Shown here in pieces: positions 18,971 through 27,942 of a stretch of DNA of 39,205 bases; within the stretch, counting starts at the first letter, position 1; every line of letters begins with the position of its first letter. Under the pieces are notes generated by a model, which had not been told where the DNA came from, made no database searches, and saw nothing but the letters and a program-made list of their open reading frames with translations. Both the position numbers and the translations under genes were made by a program. This stretch comes from Kiritimatiellales bacterium (GTDB lineage: Bacteria; Verrucomicrobiota; Kiritimatiellia; Kiritimatiellales; Pontiellaceae), in NCBI GenBank assembly GCA_021734595.1, contig JAIPIO010000003.1, positions 1 to 39,205 of the forward strand, written 5' to 3'.

Positions 18971-20428
18971 CTACCTGCCTCTCTTGTTCTCTAGCAAAGC
19001 GGGTGGTGAAGAAAATATATAACAGAGACCAAAGCAGATCAGGCCGTTGACCAGTAGAATGGCGAGGCCGAGGTTGATGTTTTTGTAGGCCAAAAATGCA
19101 TTGAGGGCGTAGGAACACAAGGGGCCGGCGATGGCGATCCAGGGCACCCTCTTGTCGTTGACTTGACGCTTCAACAGAATGCCGAAGGCGAAGAGGCCCA
19201 GCAAGGGACCGTAGGTGTAGCCCATGGCTTTGAAGAGCGTCCAGACCACATCGTTGTTACCGAGTTGATGAAACCCGCAGACCACCAGAAACAAAACAAC
19301 GGAAAAGGCGATGTGGACCTTGCGGCGATAGCTCACCTGCCGGTTGGGGGACTTTGATTCGATGTCGGCAAAATCGACGCAGAACGAGGTGGTGAGCGAC
19401 GCCAAGGCCGAATCGGCACTGGAGTAGGCGGCGGCCACCACACCAAGTATGAAAACGATGAAGGCCCCCGGCGTGGCCAAATGCTCAATCACCCCCGGGA
19501 ACACCTTGTCGCCGTCCAGCTGGGGCAGGAATTTCTGGACATAGAGTGTCAGGAAGGCGCCCAGTACCAGAAAAGCAAAGCTGCTCAGGACAAACAGGAT
19601 GCTGAAGCTGAAAATGTTTTTCTGGGACGAGCGCAGGCTGCTGCAGGTGAGATTTTTCTGCATCATATCTTGGTCCAGGCCATTCATGACAATGGTGAGG
19701 AAAATGCCGGAGACAAAGCTTTTCAGGAACGTCGCCCAGCCCGAAGAAATCTGAGTCAACCCGCTTTGCCGAGCCGTGTTGAGGCATTCTGAAAAGCTGG
19801 AGCCCATGGTGCCGGGAAGCTTGATGATGAAGAATGCCAGGGCGAAGAGGAGGAAGAGGGTTTGCAGTGTGTCGGTCCAGACCACGGTTTTGATGCCGCC
19901 TTTGAAGGTATAGAGCCAGATCAACAGGATGGAAACAAAAGCGGTTGCGGCAAAAGGCAGTTCAAATGAGGTGAATAGAGGTTTGAAAACAATGTTGTGC
20001 AGAACAACAGCGACTAAAAACAGGCGCAGGGAAGCGCCGACTGTGCGCGACAATAAAAAGCAAAAGGCCCCCGTGCGGTAGCTGTGCCGTCCAAAGCGCT
20101 CATTGAGGTAGCCGTAGATCGATGTCAGGTTGAGCTTGTAGTAAAGAGGCAACAGCATCAGGGCCATCACCCAGTAGCCCACCATGTTGCCCAGTACAAG
20201 TTCCATGTAGGAAAAATGGTTTTTCACCACGGAACCGGAAACCGATAGGAATGTGACTCCCGACAGCGACACCCCGATCATACCGAATGCCACCACAAAC
20301 CACGGGGAGCGGCGACCGGCACGGAAAAAGTCATCGTTTGAATTTTTTTTACCCGTGAAAAAACCAATCAGGCAGAGAATGCCGAAATAAGCAAAGAGAA
20401 TGATGAGACCTGTAAGGGAGTTATTCAT
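18971..20428 (-). CDS. Sodium:solute symporter (SSS family)
   Basis: Multi-spanning membrane protein; FFRAGRRSPWFVVAFGMIGVSLSGVTFLSVSG typical of SSS family. Confidence 0.9.
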   Translation of the reverse strand: MNNSLTGLIILFAYFGILCLIGFFTGKKNSNDDFFRAGRRSPWFVVAFGMIGVSLSGVTFLSVSGSVVKNHFSYMELVLGNMVGYWVMALMLLPLYYKLNLTSIYGYLNERFGRHSYRTGAFCFLLSRTVGASLRLFLVAVVLHNIVFKPLFTSFELPFAATAFVSILLIWLYTFKGGIKTVVWTDTLQTLFLLFALAFFIIKLPGTMGSSFSECLNTARQSGLTQISSGWATFLKSFVSGIFLTIVMNGLDQDMMQKNLTCSSLRSSQKNIFSFSILFVLSSFAFLVLGAFLTLYVQKFLPQLDGDKVFPGVIEHLATPGAFIVFILGVVAAAYSSADSALASLTTSFCVDFADIESKSPNRQVSYRRKVHIAFSVVLFLVVCGFHQLGNNDVVWTLFKAMGYTYGPLLGLFAFGILLKRQVNDKRVPWIAIAGPLCSYALNAFLAYKNINLGLAILLVNGLICFGLCYIFSSPPALLENKRGR

Positions 20429-22280
20429 TATTCAGGCTCAGGAGTTTGCCGACCAGTTTGTTCAAGACGGGAAATTCTATTTTGAGGCATGACACCTCTT
20501 CGTTCAGTAATTCCAGGGCGGGAGGGATAAATTCCAGAAATTCTTCTTTACCGCGAATGGTGGAGAGAAAGCCGTAGGCTCCGAGAGCCTGCATATGACG
20601 CTGCATGCCGCACAGGACAAGGGCTTGTTGTGATTCGCCGAAAGTCATGTTGAGCCGGTCGCTGGCGATCGCCAGATAATGACGTTCCAATTCCTTGCGC
20701 AGATGGTGGGGGAGACAGAGATAGGGGTCGCCGATCATCGAGGCGGCATCATAGAAGCACGGCCCGTGACGGGCGGCCTGGAAATCGATGACCCAGGGTT
20801 TTCCCTGATGGATCATCACATTTGACGACTGGAAATCACGGTGCATCAAGTTGCGGGGGAAACCGGAAACGGTGTCGGCCAGCTGCCGGAATTCCCGCCC
20901 AAGAGCCTCTACACGCGGCTGGCAGAACTCTTTTAAGCCGAAAATTCGGTAAACACACCGTTCCATAAAATAGGAGCTTTCCCAGCGCAGGACGGTTTTG
21001 TCGAAAGGTTTGTCCCGGGGGTATGGGGAGTCGTCCGTGTCTGTCCATTGGAAATCAATCAAAAGGTCCAACACGGTTTTGAGCATGTGTGCGATTTCTT
21101 CAACCGAATGGGTTTGGCACCAGATCCGCAAGGATTCATCACCCAGATCTTCCAGCAGCATTTGCCTTTTCGCCGGGTTGTGCGAATAGATTTGCGGTAC
21201 GGGAAGATCATTCCGCCGCAGTATTTCGGTGAGTACAATCTGGCGTTCCACCATCGGTTCAACGGCGGTGTACTCCAACAGCAGGCCCTCCGCAACATGG
21301 CGGTAGACCCGATCCGAGCCGCCGAGTATCGTCCTGCCGTCTTTGGGGATATTCTCAGTGGCCGGCAACGAAAAGGATTCACGGAAATCCGGGCCGGCAA
21401 CAATCGAACTCAATGTTTCCCCGTTTTCGATATGGGTTCCCGGCAAAAGGATGGTATCGCAAAGTTCGACGTTTGAACCGATCACCACGTTTTTCTCAAC
21501 CACGCAGATTCCGCTGATCTGTGTGTCCCAGGGGATTCCCAACGGCTCGGCAAAGAAGCGCTCAGATCCTTTCAGGCAGGAGAAAGCCCCTTCGGCGAAA
21601 CTGGCCACATTCCCCAGATCGATCCAGGGGCTGGATCCGATGTCATATGTACCCACCCGTTTCGTTTGTTCAGCGGCCGCCACCCAATATGGAGGCACAT
21701 GGGATTCGCCTTTGGGCAGGGTTTCGAGAAACTCCGGTTCATAAATGGCCGCGCAGGCATAGCCCAGCCAACGATGCACGCCGGGGGTTTTCATCTCCTG
21801 GTCGATACAAAGCAATTTTCCTTCGGCATCCACACCCACCCGGCGTTCACGGGAACGGTCTTGCACCGCAAGCGTCACCATATTTCCGGAGCGCCGATGA
21901 TGCTCGGCGAATGCCTTCCAATCGATATCCGTCAAAATATCCCCGTTGATCAACAGGCAGGTGCCCTGCATGAAAAAATCGCGGGCATTGGCAATGGCTC
22001 CACCCGTTCCCAAAAGTTCCTCTTCGTAAAAAAACGTAGGACGAGGCAGCTCAGGCTGCAGTTCCCGGGCCCATTCCTGGAAGAGTTCCGGCTGGTAGTG
22101 CAGATTCATCGCTAAGTCGTGGATTTTTAAGGAAACCTGAACGGAATGAAGCAGCCGCTCAATCAGGACGACCCCCGCCAACGGCAGCAAAGGCTTCGGG
22201 AATCTGTTCGACACAGGTTGCAGCCGGGTTCCCCGTCCTGCCGAAGCAATAAAAAGATTAAGCGGCCATTCATGTTCCAT
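20421..22280 (-). CDS. Bifunctional sugar nucleotidyltransferase (MurU/RmlA-like) with hexapeptide region and C-terminal APH/AmgK-like kinase
   Basis: N-term LFIASAGRGTRLQPVSNRFPKPLLPLAGV; middle VVEKNVVIGSNVELCDTILLPG; C-term LMHRDFQSSNVMIHQGKPWVIDFQAARHGPCFYDAASMIGDPY (APH HxDxxxxN and DxD-like). Start probably 22280. Confidence 0.87.
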   Translation of the reverse strand: MEHEWPLNLFIASAGRGTRLQPVSNRFPKPLLPLAGVVLIERLLHSVQVSLKIHDLAMNLHYQPELFQEWARELQPELPRPTFFYEEELLGTGGAIANARDFFMQGTCLLINGDILTDIDWKAFAEHHRRSGNMVTLAVQDRSRERRVGVDAEGKLLCIDQEMKTPGVHRWLGYACAAIYEPEFLETLPKGESHVPPYWVAAAEQTKRVGTYDIGSSPWIDLGNVASFAEGAFSCLKGSERFFAEPLGIPWDTQISGICVVEKNVVIGSNVELCDTILLPGTHIENGETLSSIVAGPDFRESFSLPATENIPKDGRTILGGSDRVYRHVAEGLLLEYTAVEPMVERQIVLTEILRRNDLPVPQIYSHNPAKRQMLLEDLGDESLRIWCQTHSVEEIAHMLKTVLDLLIDFQWTDTDDSPYPRDKPFDKTVLRWESSYFMERCVYRIFGLKEFCQPRVEALGREFRQLADTVSGFPRNLMHRDFQSSNVMIHQGKPWVIDFQAARHGPCFYDAASMIGDPYLCLPHHLRKELERHYLAIASDRLNMTFGESQQALVLCGMQRHMQALGAYGFLSTIRGKEEFLEFIPPALELLNEEVSCLKIEFPVLNKLVGKLLSLNNE

Positions 22281-22378
22281 GCTCCAATGGTCTACCAAGA
22301 ATCAGTGGGGGTTCATAGCTTAAAGAAACATTTGCACCAGGACCGCCTTTTTTGCATCGCCGCCATCTGGGCGGCCTG

Positions 22379-22437
22379 TTCCCGAAGGCTGGAAAAATAT
22401 TTCCAGGCATTGGAAGAAACGCTCCAATGATTGGAAC
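22379..22437. repeat. Two to three TTTCCA-N5-TGGAAA palindromes, centres 22387 (degenerate), 22408, 22429 (21 bp spacing)
   Basis: TTCCCGAAGGCTGGAAA, TTTCCAGGCATTGGAAG, GCTCCAATGATTGGAAC. Confidence 0.75.
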
Positions 22438-22452
22438 CCGCCGTTGCCAGCC

Positions 22453-22481
22453 TTGACAGAGCACCCTCCCTCCACTACACC
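22453..22481 (+). promoter_or_regulatory. Promoter TTGACA-17-TACACC, 8 nt before GTG 22490
   Basis: TTGACA 22453-22458, TACACC 22476-22481; proximal palindrome centre 24 bp upstream of the -35. Confidence 0.65.
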
Positions 22482-22489
22482 TGTTAACC

Positions 22490-22564
22490 GTGAAACCGCT
22501 CTCCAGAACGACCGCGCCGGGCGCGTGCCCGTATCGCCTGAATAGCGATTTCCAATCAGTTTGA
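22490..22564 (+). CDS. Short leader ORF (24 codons, GTG start) before sulfatase
   Basis: (M)KPLSRTTAPGACPYRLNSDFQSV*, ends 14 nt before sulfatase ATG; paralogous to 13375 and 34052 leaders. Confidence 0.5.
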   Translation: MKPLSRTTAPGACPYRLNSDFQSV

Positions 22565-22578
22565 TATGGAGTTGCACG

Positions 22579-24027
22579 ATGAAACAGATCCTATTGCCTA
22601 CTATTTTGGGCCTTTGCCTCTCGGCCCTGCCCGCAGCAGCCAAGCCGAATATCCTGTTTGTGTACACCGATGACCAGGCGTCCTGGGCGATGGGCGTTTC
22701 CGGCGATCCGAACGCTCGCACGCCGAACATGGACCGGCTCGCCAGCGAAGGCGCACGCTTCACCAACGCATTCTGCACAACCCCGGTGTGTTCGCCCGCC
22801 CGCGCCAGTATCATGACAAGCCGCTACGCAATCGAATTTGGAATCCGCGACTTCATCCCCATGCCCGGGCACAAGTGCTACGATCCAGAGACGGTCAACG
22901 GACTTGACCCCAAGAGCACGACGTTTGCCGAGATTCTGCAATCCGCCGGCTACGCCACGGGCCTTGTCGGCAAGTGGCATCTCGGCAACTGGACCGAAGA
23001 CCCACGGCGCACATTCCATCCGACCCGCCACGGCTTCGACTATTTCATGGGCCTGCCCGAGGGTGGTTGCTCCCCTCAGGATCCCGAACTGGAAAAGGAT
23101 GGCAAGATACAGAAATTCAAGGGGCTCACAACCGATATTCTCACCGAGCATGCCATTGGCTACATCCGGGGAAACGGCGCGGAAAAACCGTTCCTCCTCT
23201 GTCTCAACTACCGCGCCCCCCATGGTGCCTGGCTGCCGGTGGCACCCGAAGATTGGGCCCCGTACAAGGACATGGATCCCACGCTCCCGCATCCCGACTA
23301 CCCCGGCCTGGACGTCAAGAAGGTCAAGCGCATGATGCGGGAGTACCTGGCCAGCACGAGCGGGGTGGACCGGAATCTCGGTCGGATCCTCGCCACCCTC
23401 GAAGATCTGGGAATTGCCGGCAACACCATTGTTATCTTCAGTTCGGATCATGGCTACAACATGGGCCACAACGGCATCTTCCACAAAGGCAACGGCAAGT
23501 GGGTCACCAAGACATTCCCCAAAAAGACGGAGACCATTGACCCCAAGTACCGGCCGAACATGTACGACAACTCCCTCAAGGTCCCATTGCTCGTCAAGTG
23601 GCCCGGCGTGACTAGGCCCGGCATGGTGATTGATCAGACGGTGTCCATGCTCGACATCCTGCCGACAGTGGCCGAGATGGCCGGCGCCACCATTCCGGGG
23701 GATGCGATGGTGCGCGGTCGAAGCATCGTACCGCTGCTCCGCGGCAAAATGCCCGCCGGCTGGAACGACGACTATTTCGGCGTGTACAGCATGATCAACT
23801 ACTGCACGTCCTATATGCGCTGCTACCGCACACCCGAGTGGAAGCTGATCCGCGACTTCAGGAATCCCGAGCGCGACGAACTCTACCACCTCGGCAAGGA
23901 TCCGGAAGAGCGCGTGAACCTCATCAGGAGCAAAGAGGTGCAAGTTATTGTCGAGAAACTGCACCGGAAGATTCTGGCGCACATGGAAACCATCGGAGAT
24001 CCCTTAATCAAAGATATGAACCAATAG
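22579..24027 (+). CDS. Secreted type I sulfatase
   Basis: PNILFVYTDDQASWAMG...FTNAFCTTPVCSPARASIMTSR contains CxPxR formylglycine motif; GKWHLG; signal peptide. Confidence 0.95.
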   Translation: MKQILLPTILGLCLSALPAAAKPNILFVYTDDQASWAMGVSGDPNARTPNMDRLASEGARFTNAFCTTPVCSPARASIMTSRYAIEFGIRDFIPMPGHKCYDPETVNGLDPKSTTFAEILQSAGYATGLVGKWHLGNWTEDPRRTFHPTRHGFDYFMGLPEGGCSPQDPELEKDGKIQKFKGLTTDILTEHAIGYIRGNGAEKPFLLCLNYRAPHGAWLPVAPEDWAPYKDMDPTLPHPDYPGLDVKKVKRMMREYLASTSGVDRNLGRILATLEDLGIAGNTIVIFSSDHGYNMGHNGIFHKGNGKWVTKTFPKKTETIDPKYRPNMYDNSLKVPLLVKWPGVTRPGMVIDQTVSMLDILPTVAEMAGATIPGDAMVRGRSIVPLLRGKMPAGWNDDYFGVYSMINYCTSYMRCYRTPEWKLIRDFRNPERDELYHLGKDPEERVNLIRSKEVQVIVEKLHRKILAHMETIGDPLIKDMNQ

Positions 24028-24171
24028 AAAACATGGTTTGGGGGGTTGACGTTCAACATTGGCAACCGGGGATTTGGTTCGCTTTTTTCATGGGAAGGCC
24101 TTGGGCGATAGGGAAGTCAGCTCCAAAAACGGACCCCCCTTTCCCGGCAAAGCCTCCGCCGTAGCCGCCGG

Positions 24172-24328
24172 ATTCCAAACCCTGCCGAGGCAATTAAAGG
24201 ATTAAGTGACCAACCCTGTTCCATATTCAGTCAGTTAACAAAGAATCAGTGATGGTTCATAGCTTATTGCACAAGGGCCGCCGTAAGGCGGTTCTCGGGA
24301 TGTTGATTTTCTCCGTAAAACCAACAGG
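24172..24328 (-). pseudogene. Remnant of the 5' end and upstream region of a third nucleotidyltransferase-kinase copy
   Basis: Minus-strand reading from ATG 24224: MEQGWSLNPLIASAGFG; flanking TTAACAAAGAATCAGTGATGGTTCATAGC and TGTTGATTTTCTCCGTAAAACCAACAGG match upstream regions at 22290 and 27700-27803. Confidence 0.75.
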
Positions 24329-24383
24329 ATTGGAAAATCCCCACCCTCTACTACAACTTTTTGTTATGAAAGCGCTCAACTAA
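24329..24383 (+). promoter_or_regulatory. Decayed copy of the leaderless promoter with a 5-codon ORF
   Basis: ATTGGA/TTGGAA, TACAAC 24352-24357, 8 nt, ATG 24366: MKALN*. Confidence 0.4.
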
Positions 24384-24396
24384 TCAGGTTAGCGTT

Positions 24397-24419
24397 AAGC
24401 AAGCGTCCCGCTTGCTTTT
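24397..24419 (+). terminator. Intrinsic terminator-like hairpin
   Basis: AAGCAAGCG-TCC-CGCTTGCTT perfect 9-bp stem, T tract. Confidence 0.6.
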
Positions 24420-24453
24420 CCAATGGCTGGAACTCATCTTCCAATGGTTGGAG
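24417..24453. repeat. Two TTTCCA-N5-TGGAAA palindromes, centres 24425 and 24446 (21 bp apart)
   Basis: TTTCCAATGGCTGGAAC and TTCCAATGGTTGGAG. Confidence 0.75.
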
Positions 24454-24469
24454 CCCGCCGTTGCCAACA

Positions 24470-24498
24470 TTGACAAAACCCTTGCCTTCTACTACAAC
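24470..24498 (+). promoter_or_regulatory. Promoter TTGACA-17-TACAAC, 8 nt before ATG 24507
   Basis: TTGACA 24470-24475, TACAAC 24493-24498; proximal palindrome centre 24 bp upstream of the -35. Confidence 0.7.
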
Positions 24499-24506
24499 GT
24501 TTCACT

Positions 24507-25991
24507 ATGAAAAAAACGATCCTCGCGATGCTTGCTGTGACCTTCACTGGTTGTTTGACCCCAACCGATATACAGGCCGATCCTAAAAAGGAACCCACTC
24601 CCGAGAAGCAAGCGAGGGAGGTGAGGCAAACAATAAAAAATGATTTTGGGATATCCGCGGGTGGTTTCATCTATCAATCCTCCCCGGTGGCGACACCCCA
24701 AATCATAGCGGAATTGGGAGCAACCTGTAATTACATACCCGTCATTTGGAAAAACATTGAGCCCGCCGACGATCAATGGAATTTCAAACTTATTGAGTTG
24801 CAGACTAAAACCCTAAAAAATCTCGGGATGGAAGCCGTTTATCGGATCAGCACCGGTAAAAATGATTGGGCCACCATTGAAACGGAAAAGGAAAAAGGCC
24901 AAGAAAAATTTGTCCCCATGTCGCTGATGCCTAAAGAGATGGCGGAATACAAAGAGTTTGTTGCCCAAGTCGTTGAAAAGGGGAAATCCTTCGGGGTGAA
25001 GTATTATGCCATTCAAAACGAAATCAACCAGGCTGACCACTGGGTCGGGAGTGCCGCTGATTATGCGGAGCTCTTAAAAGAAGCCTATGCCACGGTCAAA
25101 AAAGTTGATCCGGAGGCCATGGTTGTGGAAAACGGATTTGCCTCTCCGTGGTTGGGTACTATCATCACCCAGTGGTATTGCAACCAAGGTGAAGTACATA
25201 AAGCGATGGAGTTTTATAATACCTATTTTATTAGTCGCGGATACAACTGTAGGGATGAAGTGGAATTAAAAGCAGCGGTCTTTGACAAACGAATAAAAAG
25301 AGGGATTGGATTCTATCTGGAATATCTTGAATTGACCAAAGGGTGTTACGATGCGTATCAGCTTCACTTTTATGACCATTGGCAGGCAACTAAGGAATTT
25401 CTTGACTGGCACCGGGCTAGACTGGCGGATGTTGGAATCACGGACATGCCTTTGGTCGCATGGGAATTTGGCAATTATGTGGTCAAGGAAGGTTATAATC
25501 CCGAAGCGAATGCCGGTAATATTGTCAAAAAATATATTACTGCTCTGTCGGAAGGGGTCTATCAAATGATGTTCCAACCCGGGGCTTCGGTTGATCTTTC
25601 AAATGCAGGGGATGATCCGTTCAAAGAAAAACTCAAAAAACGAGACAAGCGAAGAACCTATAACTCCTATACCCTGCTCTTTGCCGATGCCAAGGACCAA
25701 TGGGGTCTCACCACTGAAGGAAAGGCCTATAGTGTGCTGGCAAAATACTGCAAAGACCACGAGACGGTAAAAGAAATAAAACTATCTGGCACCCCGGATC
25801 TGTACGGCTATCAAATCGAAAGCCCGCAGCGGAGAATTACCATGCTTTGGGCAATCCAAAATTGTACCATTGATGCCGCCGGACAATTTGGCGAAGCGGT
25901 TCCGGTTGATACCTTTGGAAACAAGGTCCGTGCCAATCTCAAAAAACTTGAAATTACCAATATGCCTATTTATTTAGTCGAAACGAAATAG
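24507..25991 (+). CDS. Clan GH-A glycoside-hydrolase-like lipoprotein
   Basis: Lipobox-like LAVTFTGC; YAIQNEINQADHW (acid/base NE) and MPLVAWEFGNY (candidate nucleophile E) fit a GH-A TIM barrel. Confidence 0.7.
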   Translation: MKKTILAMLAVTFTGCLTPTDIQADPKKEPTPEKQAREVRQTIKNDFGISAGGFIYQSSPVATPQIIAELGATCNYIPVIWKNIEPADDQWNFKLIELQTKTLKNLGMEAVYRISTGKNDWATIETEKEKGQEKFVPMSLMPKEMAEYKEFVAQVVEKGKSFGVKYYAIQNEINQADHWVGSAADYAELLKEAYATVKKVDPEAMVVENGFASPWLGTIITQWYCNQGEVHKAMEFYNTYFISRGYNCRDEVELKAAVFDKRIKRGIGFYLEYLELTKGCYDAYQLHFYDHWQATKEFLDWHRARLADVGITDMPLVAWEFGNYVVKEGYNPEANAGNIVKKYITALSEGVYQMMFQPGASVDLSNAGDDPFKEKLKKRDKRRTYNSYTLLFADAKDQWGLTTEGKAYSVLAKYCKDHETVKEIKLSGTPDLYGYQIESPQRRITMLWAIQNCTIDAAGQFGEAVPVDTFGNKVRANLKKLEITNMPIYLVETK

Positions 25992-26091
25992 AGTTTGCCG
26001 AGTAAGCATATAGAGCCAGAGAAGAATAAGCTGGGAGGGGGCCAGAAAGGCAATTTGGCAACGGGCCGCTTTTCGTGCGACTGCAACGTGT

Positions 26092-26108
26092 TTTCCAAAG
26101 GTTGGAAG
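26092..26108. repeat. Single TTTCCA-N5-TGGAAG palindrome
   Basis: TTTCCAAAGGTTGGAAG. Confidence 0.6.
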
Positions 26109-26180
26109 ATGATCGGAATTTTTATATACAGTGGTTCAGGTTGGAGCTATATAGCTTTTGATTTTTACCATTAGGAGTAT

Positions 26181-26885
26181 ATGAACCCAACCTTGTCCGC
26201 TGCCGTGGTGATCCGCCGCGTTGGCTTGAATCGAATTGACGACCTCCTTGCGCTGGAGGAATCTTGCTTCAGTTGCGACCGAAGCAATCGCCGCAATCTC
26301 CGGCATCTGTTGCTGTCCCCAAGCGCCTTTTGCCTTGGCGCCTACCATGGTGGCGAGCTGGTCGGCAGCATGGTTGTCTTGTTCAAAAGCAACTCCGGTG
26401 TGGCCCGGATATATTCATTGGCCGTTGCTGCTGCGGCGCGCGGACTGGGAGTTGGCCGGAGACTGTTGGCCAAGGCCGAGCAGAAGGCGAGGGAGCGTGG
26501 TTGCACGCAGATGCGGCTAGAGGTGCGCATGGACAATTTTCCAGCCATTCGGCTTTATGAACGCCATGGGTTTACCGATACCGAGGTCTTGTGCGGATAT
26601 TATGAGGACGGGAAGATTATTCCGGCGCAGTATTTCGGTGAGTACAATCTGGCGTTCGACCATTGGTTCAAAGGCGGTGTATTCCAACAGCAGGCCCTCC
26701 GCAACATGGCGGTAGACCCGATCCGAGCCGCTGAGTATCGTCCTGCCATCTTTAGGGATATTCTCAGTGGCCGGCAACGAAAAGGATTCACGGAAATCCG
26801 GGCCGGCAACAATCGAACTCAATGTTTCCCTGTCTTCAATACGGGCCCCCGGCAAAAGGATGGTATCGCAAAGTTCGACGTTTGA
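26181..26885 (+). pseudogene. GNAT acetyltransferase copy whose 3' end is replaced by antisense nucleotidyltransferase sequence
   Basis: Matches the GNAT at 30444..30911 up to GYYEDG, then reads antisense through the 26517..27689 gene; shares upstream GGAGCTATATAGCTTTTGATTTTTACCATTAGGAGTATATG with the second copy. Confidence 0.85.
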
Positions 26886-27689
26886 ACCGATCACCACATT
26901 TTTCTCAACCACGCAGATTCCGCTGATCTGTGTGTCCCAGGGGATTTCCAACGGCTCGGCAAAGAAGCGCTCAGATCCTTTCAGGCAGGTGAAAACCCCT
27001 TCGGCGTAACGATTCACATCCCCCACATCAATCCAGCGGCTGGATCCGATATCGTACGTGCCGATCCGGTAAGTTTTTTCAGCGGCCTCCACCCAGTATG
27101 GGGGCACATGGGATTCGCCTTCAGGCAGGGTTTCCAGAAACTCCGGTTCATAAATGGCCGCGCAGGCATAGCCCAGCCAGCGATGCACGCCGGGGGTTTT
27201 CATTTCCGGGTCGATACAAAGAAGATTCCCTTCAGCGTCCACACCTACACGGCGTTCACGGGAACGATCTTGCACCGCAAGTGTCACCATATTCCCGGAG
27301 TTCCGATGATGCATTGCAAATGCGTTCCAATCGATATCAGCCAAAATATCTCCGTTGATCAACAGGCAGGTGCCCTGCATGAAAAACTCATGGGCATGGG
27401 CAATGGCTCCACCCGTTCCCAAAAGTTCCTCTTCGTAAAAAAACGTTGGTCGAGGCAGCCCAGGCTGCAGTTCCCGGGCCCATTCCCGAAAGAGTTCCGG
27501 TTTGTAATGCAGATTTATCGCGAAATCGCGGATTTTCAAGGACGCCTGCACGGAATGCAGCAGGTGCTCAATCAGGGGGATCCCAGCCAGTGGCAGCAAA
27601 GGCTTCGGGAATGTATTCGTCACAGGTTGCAGCCGGGTTCCCAACCCTGCCGAGGCAAGGAAAAGATTAAGTGCTCCGGTCTGTTCCAT
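26517..27689 (-). pseudogene. Truncated copy of the nucleotidyltransferase-kinase gene, kinase domain lost
   Basis: Highly similar to 20421..22280 through MVERQIVLTEILRRNxLPV, then reads antisense through GNAT. Nucleotidyltransferase and hexapeptide regions remain open. Confidence 0.85.
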
Positions 27690-27849
27690 ATCCAGTCGGT
27701 AAACCAAGAATCAGTGGCAGTTCACAGCGGAAAGATAAATTTGAATAAGAGCCGCCACAAGACGGTTCCCGGGTTGTTGATTTTCTCCGTAAAACCAATC
27801 AGGGGGGTGGCACAGTTTCGGGTCTTCTTGGGGGTAGAGCGGGCAGGGC

Positions 27850-27942
27850 GGCGACACCACGCTCGAAATCGAGCACCTCAAGAACAGCGGCGTGCCGAAC
27901 TATGTGTTGCGGAATTTCATGAGCGTTTGGCTGAAAGGATAA
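27850..27942 (+). pseudogene. Unidentified coding remnant (C-terminal end)
   Basis: Open reading GDTTLEIEHLKNSGVPNYVLRNFMSVWLKG* with protein-like composition, no start or upstream body. Confidence 0.3.

Noticed and set aside
22591-23982. 463-aa ORF antisense to the sulfatase
   Set aside because: Third-position GC bias of the real gene opens the antisense frame; composition (His/Val/Gly-rich) and lack of domains mark it as an artefact.
26181-26885. Functional 234-aa GNAT with novel C-terminal domain
   Set aside because: The C-terminal part is antisense translation of the nucleotidyltransferase gene, so it is a recombination product, not an evolved domain.
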